The position numbers and the translations under genes were made by a program. The notes under the pieces are model-generated. The model had not been told where the DNA came from, searched no databases, and saw only the letters and a list, made by a program, of their open reading frames with translations. 64,000 nt of DNA from Gordius sp. MW1 (lineage: Eukaryota; Nematomorpha; Gordioida; Gordea; Gordiidae): positions 9,796,001-9,860,000 of the forward strand of contig OZ038526.1 in the NCBI GenBank assembly GCA_964036665.1, given 5' to 3'. This document shows positions 50,401 to 59,178 of the stretch, one piece after another (the first letter of the stretch is position 1; every line of letters starts with the position of its first letter).

Positions 50401-53400
50401 GGTGGAATAGGCAAGTGAGGATAGAATAATATGAAGATAGATTCGGGCTTGGCCTTTTTTTGGCATGGAAGACGGCTGCCGATTTAGAACGTTATAAAAT
50501 GTTCCTGTTTCTTTTTGAAGAAGGTATTTCTCATAGCTGGGTCAAAAGCTTGAGCAATTTCGAAAATTTCATACCTCCTTCATTTCTTAAGCCGTAACCC
50601 CGACCACCGTAATTTCTTTATAAATCATCCTCTTAAATTGCCCACGTGTCCATTTTCGCTCCGAAAATTATTAGCCCATCTTTATCGAATTAAGATAGCG
50701 CATCTTCAGGCACCATCCGAAAACAATCTTTTTCCGACTCTGAGCAACCACTTTGAGGAGCCTATGCTGGTATAACGTTTATCGCAATAGATTTATAACA
50801 AAGCTGTATCGCCATCTGTCATTGATTCTTTTAACGTCGACGATAGTTTGTCGAAACTCTTCCAATAACAGTATATTGACGCCATTCCGATGAGTTCGTA
50901 AAAATATAATTTATATCCGTCACTTATATATTTCGCTCTTTGGCCATTCCATTTGGTCTATTGTATCCAAGCAATATCGATTTTTCTCCTCCATAGAACG
51001 TTTGCCAATTCTCTGCTCTGGCTAGTCATTGTACTAATATTTCATGACCAAAACTTGATCCTCGCAAACTAATGTCGTTAACCGCTTCCGTGAGAGAGAT
51101 AACCTTCGTTTAGTTCCCACACATTCCAGACAAAGGAAGCGCGCGTCCTTATAGGGAAAGCCCTAGCTTGGTTTTCATGTTGCTTCTTAGGTGTAGTATA
51201 CATTGTGGTTTATATGGAATGAGACTTAGTATCCCGGCTTTATATGCCTGACGGAACTTTGTTAGATTTGGGAGCTAGTCTACCTACTATTCTTTATAAT
51301 AACGGCATCTTGGTGAATTTAACTTTTCTTTAGACCCACTCGTATTGATAGGCTAAATCTAGCACTACCTCAAAAGCCCAGAAATTTTAGTGTGACCCTT
51401 CACCAAGAACCTTAATAGGGTGACCCTACCAGTAACATACACAAAATTGTATTTAGCTACCAAAGGTATAGCTTCTTGGATCACAAGAGTACGCAAGCTC
51501 AACCACCACTACAAGGTATTTGAAGATAAAGGATGTAAAGCGAATAAAAAAGGAAATGTTGATATAAAATAAAAAACTAAATCATCTAAGATGGGCCGTG
51601 GATTAGCGAAAGCTGAATCTAGAACGAATATGAAAGTCCCTTGTTGTTGTGCGAGTAAAAAGCTGGTAATATATCTTAATTTCGAAAAACGGTTCCTAGT
51701 TTCTTTAAAAAATTTGATAGCTTGTTAACCAAAGGCGCCAAAGCTAGAAACAACGACAGAGATTAACAGATTAAAGTATTGGCGTGGGCATGAACGTAGC
51801 CAGGATTTGATTATAAGGGGGAGGGGCAATAATGATCATTTTTGAAATTTTAGCCATATTTATATAAAATTGCAAAGAATTTATGAATTTAAAAGGCGGC
51901 AGCAGCCCCTTCCTGCCACCCCCTGGCTACGCCCATGGGTGGGTTGAGAGGTGGACCATGTTGCAAGGTATTAAAGAAGAACTGTTAGAGGGTTTCCTTT
52001 ATTCAAGGAAAAAATTAGAGGGTCCAGGATTGAGAGTATTTTTGCTTTTTTAAAGGCGGCGTCGTTTCCTCATACAAAATGGGTAAGGGAAAAAAGTTCA
52101 AACAGATATATTTAAACTTAGAAACGAAACAAAAAATAATAATTTGAAATCATAAAATTATCTAAAAAACGAATTGGAGAGCGATTAAATTCTCAAAAAA
52201 GTAAAAATGCATACTTTTCAACCTTTAAATCATATATTAGAAAACCTTAGATTAAAAAAAAATTGAGAGACATTACCGTTTGGAGGATCTTTATTGTATA
52301 TCTGAATTAAGCTTTAATTATTGTTCCTTCATCCTGCTAGTGAATAAAGTATAAACTCTGCATAAAAATAACAAATTTTAATGAGGATAAAATAAGAGAA
52401 CAGTTTGTTCATTTAAGTTTGAGTAGATGACTTTACTTAGCGTGTAAACGTTAAAATAATTTAGAGAGTCTCGTTCAAGAGTGATTTTGCAGCAAAACAT
52501 TATAAAAATTAAGGAACCAAAAAACCCCATGCAAAAAATTAAAAATTAAAGGACAAGAGATAAACTCAATAAGCATTTTACAGACATTTAGGACAACAAA
52601 ATACAAACTGGTCTTAATAATATTATGCCAGATATGATTGTTAGGTCAATACATAAATCACGATAAGTTAAGATGGGCAGGCCCATAGGATTTTATTCTA
52701 AACTATAATTCAAAAAACATTTAAGAGATTTTGGCTATCAAAAAATATTTTGTTTTTATTTAGAGTATGAATATCTTGTCTGGTGGATCCTAAAAACTTG
52801 ACATTTGGGGATCTAGTGAATATCATAATATTTGCATAAAAATCTCTACTATTTTTATTTAATTATTCAAATGAAAAGATAATACAGTAAAATAAGGTTG
52901 TAGCGTAGAAATAGAGTGGAAAAACTATTCGTTTAGTAAAGCTTGGTAAGGTAAAGTAATTTTAAAGGAATTTATATACATTAACATGCATTGTAAAAGA
53001 ATGTTATATAATTTAAAAATATACACCCAAACATCTATCAGCGGTCTGCAAAAATCAAAACATTTGGGTCCCGACTAGGCACGAATTTGTGCAATAACTT
53101 GCCCACCTTTTAAGATAATGCCCGGCCTGTGCAAAATAAAAAAATCATTTGATGGGCAACAAGAGCAAACGTTTAATTTATAATTTTTTTTCATAAATTA
53201 GGTTTTTTATAATTTACGCTCAAATTTGATTTAAACCAACAACGAAGTGAGAACCTGAAATAGTCATTCAACTCGGCTCGAGACTTATTACAAGATTTTA
53301 AACCATGTTAGCCCTTTCCGTGTAAATGTCTAAACGTAACAAACATTGAGGATAAAATAATGATTATTAAGGCACCAGCAACATATTAAATTAGGAACAA

Positions 53401-56400
53401 GTCGGACTATGAGGATCATAAAAATAATAAGGCTTTGATAAAAAGTTTGATGTGCCCGGCGTGACCTGTTTAAAAGAGCCTAGGTGTTCTACCGGACGGC
53501 ACAATTTACACAAGCCTTAAATTAAAAGTAACCGACAAAAAATATTAATAATTTGAGCATAGGTTTAATGAATGTATCCTCACAATATTTGGCCAAATAA
53601 AAAAAGTCAGGCTTTTTAAATTGCTGATTTCCGCGAAAATTGGGGGTTTGGATTAGATAAGGTAAAATATTAATGAAAACCCTTGAGCTCCCATTCAATA
53701 AAAAATAAAATAACAAGGTTAATCTCAAAGGAAGTGTTTTGGGAAATTCACAATGTTTTTCGACATCACATAGAACTCATACTATTCATTTAACCAAAAT
53801 CCACCTAGTATCGGCAAGGTTAATGTTTTAGGTTCAAACTAAGTCAAATTTAGGTTCAATGATTTAGATTTTAATTTCTGACTAATAAATTAAATCACCC
53901 TTTCTGATAATAATCCGTTGGTTAGTCGATATCTACAAAAATCAATGCCAATATAAAAAACTCGGGCCTTCGGCCCTCGTGGGAAGGGGGAGAAGGGAAG
54001 GGGAGTAGGGGAAGGGAAGAGGGGAAGGGGGAACTCTTCTATACTCCGTATAAACGTAGCATATTTGCTATGCAATTTATGGGCGAGAAAGGTGGGAAGG
54101 GGCGAGAATGCCTATAGGGGGTATTAGATGCAAAATAATTAGTTAATTAGTTATAGGCCCTTGTAGGGGAGGACATAGGGTAATTATCAATGTTAACCAA
54201 TTCAAAAACGAAAAAAAATTTCGATTTATTTGGCCAATGGTCATTTTTTTATTGGTCAGTAGCCAGCGGACGGTCAAAAATTCATATTATCATTGGTATT
54301 AACATGAACAAATATTAATTTAATTTAAAAAAATTAAAAAAAAATTTGTCCCCTCCCTGACTTGAACCCCACACCTCCAGTTCACAAGCCGGCGCTATAA
54401 CCACTATACCATGCTGGCTTTAAAATAGTAGAAGTTATTATGTTATTTATATAGATGATGAAATAATAAAGTTGTGTTTTATGTTTAGAAAATCAATATA
54501 TTTCGTCGGTCAGTAGCCAGCGGACGGTCAAAAAGTCATATTATCAATGGTATTAACAAAAACAAAATATTAATTTAATGTAAAAAAAAAATTTAAAAAA
54601 AAGTTTTTTTTTAGTTTTAAAAAAGGGCTAAATTCTTAAACTACCAGCCCGATTCGCTCGAAACTTTACCCGTAGGTGCCCAGGGCGGCCGGGGGTAAAA
54701 TAACCTTTTCAGATTCCTAAAATACCTTTTCATTTTAAAAATATCGGACATTTCCCTGCCACACGTGCGGTGTAATATCTATGACACGTAGAAAATTTTT
54801 ACTAATTATATAAACTTACGCGCGCCATCTAATAAAGTACAATTCGTGTTTGAGTTTAATAGTAGATTCAATTTAATTAGAAATAACGGGCTATGCTTAT
54901 ACCTTTGAAGGAGGTTTCGAATTTTGTGTTAGTTTCTATCGATATATTTTATCGTAAATTAGAATCTAATACCTATATTATTTTTTTAAATATTACTTTT
55001 TAGGTTTTCTATGAAATCACAATCTAATTAAATGAAATATATTAACCCAATAAAAAAATATATAGGCATTTATAAGGTTAAAAATATATATTACATAGTT
55101 GGCTGTCTGTTAGACCATCTATAATAAATTTTTAGGTTATATATAAAATTTGGCCAATGGTCATTTTTTTTCATTGGTAAGCAGCCAGGACACGGTAAAA
55201 GTGGATATAAATTCATGAGTCAAAAAAAACGAAAAAAAAAATTTTCGAATCACATTTTGGCCAATGGTCATTTTTTCCATCGGTCAGGAGCCAGCGGACG
55301 GCCAAAAAGTCATAATAGCAATGGTAGTAACAGGAACAATCATAATAGTCAAAAAAAACGAAAAAATAAACTCGGATTCACATTTTGGCCAATGGTCATT
55401 TTTTTCCATTGGTCAGCAGCCAGCACACGGTAAAAGTGGATATAAATTCACAAGAGTAAAAAAAACGAAAAAAAAATTTTCGAATCACATTTTGGCCAAT
55501 GGTCATTTTTTTCCATTGGTCAGCAGCCAGGACACAATAAAAGTGGATATAAATTCATAATAGTCAAAAAAAAACGAAAAAAAGTTTTCGAATCACATTT
55601 TGGCCAATGGTCATTTTATTCCATTGGTCAGCAGCCAGCGGACGGCCAAAAAGTCATAATAGCAATGGTAGGAACAGGAACAATCATAATAGTCAAAAAA
55701 AAACGAAAAAAATAATTTCGATTCACATTTTGGCCAATGGTCATTTTTTTCCATCGGTCAGGAGCCAGCGGACGGCCAAAAAGTCATAATAGCAATGGTA
55801 GTAACAGGAACAATCATAATAGTCAAAAAAAACGAAAAAATAAACTCGGATTTACATTTTGGCCAATGGTCAGCGCTACGACCTCCATTTAAAAACCAGC
55901 TGTCAGCAGCCAACGGACGGCCAAAAAGTCTTATTATCAATGATAGTAACAAGAACAATCATAAAAGTCAAAAAAAACTCCGGGATTCTAACCCAAAAAC
56001 TAGTTAAATTGCATAGCAATTAAAAGTAAACAACTTTTATTTATGTTTATTATATAACATTGGTCAGCAGCCAGCGGACGGCCAAAAAGTGATAATAGCA
56101 ATGGTAGAAACAGGAACAATCATAATAGTCAAAAAAAACGAAAAAAATAATTTCGATTCACATTTTGGCCAATGGTCATTTTTTTCATTGGTTAGCAGCC
56201 AGCGGACGGCCAAAAATTCTTATTATCAATGATAGTAACAAGAACAATCATAAGAGTCAAAAAAAACTCCGGGATTCCAACCCCAAAACTAGTTAAATTG
56301 CATAGCAATTAAAAAGTAAACAACTTTTATTTATGTTTATTTATAACTAGTTAAATTGCATAGCATTATAACAAAAACTAGTTAAATTGCATAGCAATTA

Positions 56401-59178
56401 AAAGTAAACAACTTTTATTTATGTTTATTATATAACTAGTTAAATTGCATAGCAATTAAAAGTAAACAACTTTTATTTATGTTTATTATATAATAGATAA
56501 TTTAACAAATCTTATATTATAACACACCGAGGGAGATAGAGATGAGGGGTGGGGCACCTCTTATGCATTAATTTAAAAAATAACACAGCGAGGGAGATAG
56601 AGATGAGGGGTGGGGCAACTCTTTCTCATCATGCATTAATTTAAAAAAGCGATAACCTAATATACCCAATGCAAATAGATAGGGAGGGTAACGGACGACG
56701 GACGGACGACGGACACCAAAAAACGAGCCCATAAATTGCATAGCAATTAATATATGTTTAATTCTTTTGGTAAAGTAGAAGTAACAAGAAAGTATTTATT
56801 CAGAAGCCCTGGAGAAGTTAAACAAAATATAAAGTTGTGAGGCCAGAGCTATTTAGACCGTGCACGGGTGACCTGAAAAAAATAAATAATCTAAATTATT
56901 TTCAGATCAGGTCGGGTTATTATTCGAATTGAATGGGTCAATTAGGATTAAAAAACTTATAGTAACCTTTAAAACTTAGATAGAGTGTCTATGAAAATTC
57001 CTGTCTTACAAATACATTTTAGTGTCCATTAAGCGAATTAATATTTAGAATTTCGGGTGCAGGTTAGGTTGTAAAATTTCGGCTTTACAAGGCGCAAAAT
57101 TAAACTAATACATAATCACTTTAATCATTAAATCAACAATATTCTCCAAATTGTTAAAACAAAGTGCCAGGTCGCGCCGATAAATGAGCGAAAATTCGGG
57201 CAAGGCAAATATTGTTAGTCATATAATGCTACAAGATTACAGTGATCATGGTGAGGGCAAATACCCAATGAGTGAGACCGAAAAAATCGCGTAGAAAGTT
57301 TTTGTGCAAGATCTTTTATAATAGATGTTTGAAATTAATACGGGGCTAGATTTTTGTTAATTCGTGATGGTTTAAGCGAAACTTTTGATAGTATAAATTG
57401 AAAGTTTATTACGATTGGGGTTGGCGAAATGAACAAGTAAAAACCTCTATAGGCAAACAAAGAGGATATTGCATGGCCAAAAAGATTGGGACCGATGTTA
57501 TATATCTTCGGATAATTGATGTTGAGAGCAACAATGCCGTGTCAAGTACAATCGCGAAGGGAGTACTTTAGAATTTCTATATGTTTAAGTCTCATTATGG
57601 GGCCGATAAAGTTATAAAAAGGGTTTGTCGTTTTTAAAACAGATAAAATTATTTGAGCTAGTTTTACCAAAATATATGAATGGATATTCTAAGGGCTGTT
57701 GGTAATTTAAAAATATATGTGCAAACCAGCAGTAAGTGTCCACCTGGCAAATATTTAAAAAATCGGATTTAAATTTATAAAAAACCAACCTTCCCATAAT
57801 TGATAAGACGCAACAATATCAAAACTATAATATTCCAGCTATCTGTTCAAAATGATCTTGTATTGGCTAATTCATCCTAAATCAAACATGGCCGAGTAGG
57901 CCAAATCTTTTTTCTATCATACAATTTGTATTATTTTTTTGCCTTTATAATTCATTGTAAAAATAGTATCCAATATTCATATGATATATGGACTTAAAAT
58001 GAAGAATATATACAAAACAAGTAAAAGAAATAATATGACAGAATTACAATGTTAAATTATTTAGCATTGAAGCAATTTTTTATAACAATACACCACCCCC
58101 CCCCCTTAACAATAGATCATAATAACAATATACACCATTGATAATTATAAATATTACAATCAATGATCTTATAATGCTTATATGACCAGTATATGATATT
58201 TAACAGATAACTTACAAATCAAAAGCTCCAAAATGAAAGTAGACTAGCCCAAGACCATAAAGGAATAGAGGATCCTAAATAAATCAAAATAATAAATAAC
58301 AATTAAAAAATATTTAACTCCTGAGGATGAAAATTGACCAAATTAGTTACTACAAATAACTTAATTTTAAATTAATTTCAATTATGATTTATTTATAAAT
58401 ATGGTTAAAATTAATGCAAACAAAAAATTTATTTAATATACTATAGTCATGGCATACCTTCCAATGATAAGGGTCTAATGTAAAATACCTTTGATAGGCT
58501 GAAAGAGCTAATTATAATTTGAAAATTTATTTCATCAATAAACATAATTGTGGAAGTGTATTATTAAACAAACTACTATTTTGTATTTAAAAAATATAAT
58601 TAAATTTAAAAATATTCATAATATGGTATAATAATACTCTTTTAAAATCAATAATATGCTTTAAATTACAGCTATTTTAGAATTATATTGTAAAATCAGC
58701 ATTGATAGTAAAAATTAGTAATATTATGTGTCAAACCTTGTGGATATTGCTCTAACAATAAATGTAGATGGCCAAGTTTGCAAAAAATAATTGACTCTTC
58801 AATTTTGTTTAGCTCTGTCAATAAAGGTTGGTCATAACAAAAGTCAATTAAGTCTTGATAATTCTTTTTCCAGAGTAAAATTGATTCATAATGCTCAATT
58901 CCCTAAAAACAAGCTTTGACATTACAGTGGGTAAATAGAAATAACCATTATATTAGTTAGTGCATATGTTTAAATTAGTATAATTCAAAAGTGCATAAAA
59001 CACAAAGCCCAATACCCTAAAAAGAAGTGATTGGTGGAATTCCTGTCCTTTTTCATTAGGTTTAATAAAACCATATAAAGAGCTAAAATTCATAAATAAT
59101 AAATAAATTTATGCTATACCTATCGTAACCATTAAGCAACCTTTTTTCTTCGATGCCGAGAAGTCGCTCTTCATTCAT
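22926..59178 (-). CDS. KDM6A-like: KDM6/UTX-type JmjC histone H3K27 demethylase, 25 coding exons
   Basis: Orthologue-level match to UTX/KDM6A, the Fe(II)/2-oxoglutarate nuclear enzyme that removes H3K27 methylation within COMPASS-type complexes. Exons, 5' to 3': 59178-59120, 59082-59016, 58902-58737, 58507-58458, 58274-58216, 38191-38071, 37731-37674, 37350-36915, 36182-36084, 35780-35614, 34215-34125, 34011-33924, 33597-33355, 32846-32673, 31278-31035, 30536-30210, 29937-29603, 29021-28869, 28345-28281, 28172-28046, 26944-26585, 25564-25380, 24551-24425, 23804-23590, 23439-22926. All junctions are GT-AG and phase-consistent and total 4530 bases (1509 residues; human UTX is about 1400). Order: TPR repeats (about 40-460), low-complexity linker, JmjC (about 1000-1170), Cys4 zinc module, extra tail. 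An in-frame TAA two codons before the ATG supports that start. Exon 25 is the least certain, because its extension has no counterpart I know. Confidence 0.93.
23590..26944 (-). CDS. KDM6A-like: KDM6 exons 21-24: JmjC catalytic core and zinc module
   Basis: Exon 21 (26944-26585) carries [40 protein letters not shown] and [12 protein letters not shown]. The iron ligands are His1078, Glu1080 and His1158; the 80-residue spacing equals that of human UTX (His1146, Glu1148, His1226). Exon 22 (25564-25380) continues [19 protein letters not shown] and [18 protein letters not shown]. Exon 23 (24551-24425) has KKIIWHG and CDKCE; exon 24 (23804-23590) has [19 protein letters not shown] and [11 protein letters not shown]. 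Cys1263, Cys1266, Cys1287 and Cys1290 form the zinc site that KDM6 enzymes use to read the H3 tail. All catalytic residues are present, so the enzyme should be active. Confidence 0.95.
26030..26500. repeat. Foldback repeat within KDM6 intron 21
   Basis: The arms at about 26062-26180 and 26365-26490 are inverted copies: GTGATGACGCGCGAAGCG on the left answers CGCTTCGCCCGTCATCAC on the right, and GTGAAATTTATCATATATC answers GATATATGATAAATTTCAC. The outermost bases (GGGCGGCC and GCGCCC) suggest a short terminal inverted repeat. There is no clear target duplication and no coding. It lies between the exons encoding the JmjC core, and its transcript would form a long hairpin. Confidence 0.7.
28046..34011 (-). 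CDS. KDM6A-like: KDM6 exons 12-20: linker and start of the JmjC region
   Basis: Exon 12 (34011-33924) has [20 protein letters not shown], the conserved [16 protein letters not shown] box of UTX. Exons 13-16 (33597-33355, 32846-32673, 31278-31035, 30536-30210) encode a Gln/Pro/Ser-rich linker with acidic DFGDDDE/EGDEDF at the exon 14/15 junction. Exon 17 (29937-29603) adds a Pro/His stretch and then [20 protein letters not shown], the conserved NPVTVIRGLA.ALKLDLGLFSTKTL box. Exons 18-20 (29021-28869, 28345-28281, 28172-28046) give [13 protein letters not shown] and [20 protein letters not shown], which leads into the JmjC fold. The linker matches human UTX only in these islands, as is usual for the family. 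Confidence 0.88.
31505..31980. repeat. TGCAATTTATGG-start repeat interrupted by a MITE
   Basis: Starts TTGCCATGCAATTTATGGG, then GTCCGTC runs and TCCTGTCCAACTTGTAAT, and continues with GACTAGCTAATGACCGCT and GGCCTTAATTTTTCG to about 31880. The same order occurs at 59325-59545. The MITE at 31551-31717 splits it. It shares only its first 40 or so bases with the minisatellite element, so it is a related but distinct family. It lies in KDM6 intron 14. Confidence 0.65.
31551..31717. mobile_element. CATGGGCGTAGCCAG-type MITE
   Basis: The ends are CATGGGCGTAGCCAGC and TTGGCTACGCCCATG. The flanking octamers CGTCAGTC and CGTCCGTC match at 7 of 8. The interior holds GATTAGAGGGGGG and AATTTTAGCAATAATTTAAT as in its relatives. 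Inserted in the repeat 31505-31980 inside a KDM6 intron. Confidence 0.82.
34125..38191 (-). CDS. KDM6A-like: KDM6 exons 6-11: TPR array
   Basis: Exon 6 (38191-38071) has [17 protein letters not shown]; exon 7 (37731-37674) [19 protein letters not shown]; exon 8 (37350-36915) [20 protein letters not shown] and [20 protein letters not shown]; exon 9 (36182-36084) [20 protein letters not shown]; exon 10 (35780-35614) [20 protein letters not shown] and [20 protein letters not shown]; exon 11 (34215-34125) [15 protein letters not shown]. These follow the human UTX TPRs in order. The TPRs mediate protein contacts in the demethylase complex. Exon 8 is odd: two GC-rich Pro/His/Gly-rich inserts (after YELLLT, and between IHHNH and GTAIRYLQ) add roughly 75 residues between helices where human UTX has a tight turn. 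Confidence 0.93.
39344..39488. mobile_element. CATGGGCGTAGCCAG-type MITE
   Basis: The ends read CATAGGCGCAGCCAAC and CTTGGCTACGCTCACG. The flanking octamers GGTAGTGT and GGTAGCGT match at 7 of 8. The interior is a short G-rich and AATTTTAATAAATTT stretch as in related copies. Confidence 0.78.
39489..44934. other. Intronic sequence with strand-biased G-rich tracts
   Basis: No coding exon found. From about 40850 to 44350 the plus strand carries many runs such as GGGGGGAGGGGGG, GGGAGGGGGGGGGGG and GGGGAGGGGGTGGGGG, with few matching C runs apart from 43190-43280. In the KDM6 transcript these become pyrimidine tracts. A degraded MITE with ends CATGGCCGTAGCGAGG and TTGACTACGCCTG lies at about 41666-41788. 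Confidence 0.5.
44935..45049. mobile_element. Truncated CATGGGCGTAGCCAG-type MITE
   Basis: The left end CATAGGCGTAACCAGCATTG and the interior TAGCAATAATTTTAATAAAT match the 59545 copy, but the right inverted end is missing where the RTE LINE sequence begins near 45050. Confidence 0.65.
45050..46015 (+). pseudogene. RTE-clade LINE fragment: endonuclease joined to distal reverse transcriptase
   Basis: The frames give [98 protein letters not shown] and SQIDYLLIR, the apurinic/apyrimidinic-type endonuclease of RTE elements ([25 protein letters not shown]). It jumps directly from QIDYLLIR to [20 protein letters not shown], a stretch from late in the reverse transcriptase, so the central part is deleted. 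There is an in-frame stop after DRLM near 45556 and a frame change near the 5' end. A hAT-like element interrupts it at about 46016; the reading [12 protein letters not shown] may resume at about 46962. Confidence 0.8.
46016..46961 (+). mobile_element. hAT-like element with GGCCCGGG arrays, inserted in the RTE fragment
   Basis: The left side begins ACGGGCCTAAAAGCCCGGCC and the right end is GGCCCGTTGCAGGTCTCTA, the same right end as the element at 47201-48297. The left terminus (TAGAGACCTG) seems lost. At 46511-46711 an open frame holds [20 protein letters not shown], a diverged version of the hAT C-terminal motif [20 protein letters not shown] of the neighbour. A diverged G-rich MITE lies inside near 46275-46380. 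Non-autonomous and partly degraded. Confidence 0.7.
47201..48297 (+). mobile_element. hAT element with transposase C-terminus and perfect 8-bp duplication
   Basis: The ends are TAGAGACCTG and CAGGTCTCTA, with the octamer ATATAGAA at both sides (47193-47200 and 48298-48305). Subterminal arrays of GCCCGGCCCGCGGGC (left) and GGGCCCGGGCCGGGCC (right) flank a short coding interior. 47554 onward gives [19 protein letters not shown] up to a donor-like GAAG/GTAAGA; 47740-47870 gives [20 protein letters not shown] and [14 protein letters not shown]; 47920-48066 gives [20 protein letters not shown] and a stop after FLHDYY. The catalytic middle of the transposase is missing, so this is an internally deleted derivative of a larger hAT element. 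Confidence 0.88.
47920..48066 (+). pseudogene. hAT transposase C-terminal dimerisation domain
   Basis: The frame [42 protein letters not shown] ends at a TGA at 48066 and matches the hATC consensus (P.TSA.SER.FS.AG....R.RL......LL.L). It is open over its length and better preserved than the similar piece at 46600-46700. The preceding exon-like piece (from 47740) ends [12 protein letters not shown]; the joining splice or frame is not resolved. Confidence 0.85.
48308..48627. mobile_element. pogo/Tigger-like MITE with TA target site
   Basis: The ends read CAGTCAAAACCGTTTAATTG and, inverted on the right, CAGTCGAAACTTCTTAATCG, flanked by TA on both sides. The subterminal sequence repeats the theme TCGCGATTAA(A/C)CGAT. 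CAGTC.AAAC is the usual terminus of pogo/Tigger elements of the Tc1-mariner group. No coding capacity. It starts 10 bases beyond the end of the hAT element 47201-48297. Confidence 0.8.
49580..50430 (+). pseudogene. Decayed RTE LINE reverse-transcriptase fragments
   Basis: The frames give [19 protein letters not shown] and [20 protein letters not shown], both typical of the start of RTE reverse transcriptase (GKA.G.D..P.E.W and P..WR.S.L.P..K). Later pieces include [15 protein letters not shown] and [20 protein letters not shown]. Several frame changes and stops. The endonuclease is missing on this strand; an inverted one lies at 50450-51150. Confidence 0.6.
50450..51150 (-). pseudogene. Decayed RTE LINE endonuclease, inverted
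   Basis: The minus-strand frames read [54 protein letters not shown] and [18 protein letters not shown], following the order of RTE endonucleases (SRELA.VL.RR.IDI..IQ.TKW.GQ.AK....GYKLYY, CSESEKD, G.GYGLRNEEG). Stops and frame changes are frequent. It lies tail to tail with the plus-strand fragment at 49580-50430, so two separate insertions or an inversion are implied. Confidence 0.65.
51789..51937. mobile_element. CATGGGCGTAGCCAG-type MITE
   Basis: The ends read CATGAACGTAGCCAGGAT and CCTGGCTACGCCCATG. The interior AATGATCATTTTTGAAATTT and GCAGCCCCTTCCTGCC agree with the other copies. The flanks are similar (GGCGTGGG and GGTGGGTT) but not a clear duplication. Confidence 0.72.
51938..53956. 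other. Intronic sequence, nothing recognised
   Basis: AT-rich sequence within KDM6 intron 5. Short open frames show no conserved motif. A TCTGCAAAAATCAAA stretch near 53046 and GTGCCCGGCGTGACCTG near 53453 resemble eroded hAT-type ends but cannot be paired. Confidence 0.4.
53957..56749. mobile_element. Minisatellite element, copy 3 (inverted orientation, longest)
   Basis: Reads in the opposite direction to copies 1 and 2: CTCGGGCCTTCGGCCC hairpin (53961-53976), purine tract, TTTGCTATGCAATTTATGGG (about 54062), then about 2.6 kb, then a GGACGGACGACGGAC run and CCATAAATTGCATAGCAATT at the far end. The CCAATGG array occupies about 55150-56230. A second tandem array (about 55997-56500) repeats a 60-75-bp unit AACTAGTTAAATTGCATAGC plus AAAGTAAACAACTTTTATTT, so the terminal motif itself is reiterated inside. 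The segment 54140-55140 is absent from the shorter copies and holds a tRNA-like block. Confidence 0.8.
54344..54424 (-). other. tRNA-like segment (tRNA pseudogene or SINE head)
   Basis: The minus strand reads AGCCAGCATGGTATAGTGGT, TATAGCGCCGGCTTGTGAAC, TGGAGGTGTGGGGTTCAAGT, CAGGG, followed by a T9 run. A-box (TGGTATAGTGG) and B-box (GGTTCAAGTC) sequences for RNA polymerase III are clear, and the T run could terminate transcription. A CCGG/CTGG anticodon stem can form, but the loop is 8 bases and the two acceptor strands do not pair. This is therefore not a working tRNA; a tRNA-derived SINE head captured inside the surrounding element is the better reading. Confidence 0.65.
56750..58215. other. 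5' part of KDM6 intron 5
   Basis: AT-rich. 56860-57060 contains GTGCACGGGTGACCTGAAAA and CAGGTCGGGTTATT, a weak copy of the CGGGT-array element. 57240-57800 has short frames without a convincing family match. Near 58090 there is a poly-C run. The donor GTAAGT at 58210-58215 (minus) opens the intron. Confidence 0.45.
58216..59178 (-). CDS. KDM6A-like: KDM6 exons 1-5: N-terminus
   Basis: Exon 1 (59178-59120) encodes [19 protein letters not shown]. Exon 2 (59082-59016) has [20 protein letters not shown], like human [20 protein letters not shown]. Exon 3 (58902-58737) has [12 protein letters not shown] and [18 protein letters not shown], like FFCQLGHFNLLLEDYPK. Exon 4 (58507-58458) is [17 protein letters not shown]. 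Exon 5 (58274-58216) is [19 protein letters not shown]. All junctions are GT-AG with matching phases. The start ATG is preceded in frame by TAA two codons earlier. Unlike exons 6-25, these exons use mainly A/T-ending codons. The vertebrate Ala-rich N-terminal extension is absent. Confidence 0.92.

Larger units (their letters stand above)
38192..58215 (-). other. KDM6 intron 5, about 20.0 kb
   Basis: The donor is GATTT/GTAAGT (minus strand, exon edge at 58216) and the acceptor CACAG/G (exon edge at 38191). The phase-2 junction joins [11 protein letters not shown] to [14 protein letters not shown], matching the human LGLVYFHYNAFQWAIKAFQ run. Every other intron in the gene is under about 1.8 kb. 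The intron holds LINE fragments in both directions, several hAT-like elements, a pogo-like MITE and a 2.8-kb minisatellite element. I found no other host exon inside it. Confidence 0.9.

Noticed and set aside
54344-54424. A functional tRNA gene
   Set aside because: The acceptor strands do not pair and the anticodon loop is eight bases; called only a tRNA-like segment.
57240-57800. Possible transposase remnant (frames around 57480-57700)
   Set aside because: Only a few residues resembled an IS-like transposase pattern, in changing frames; not enough to call.
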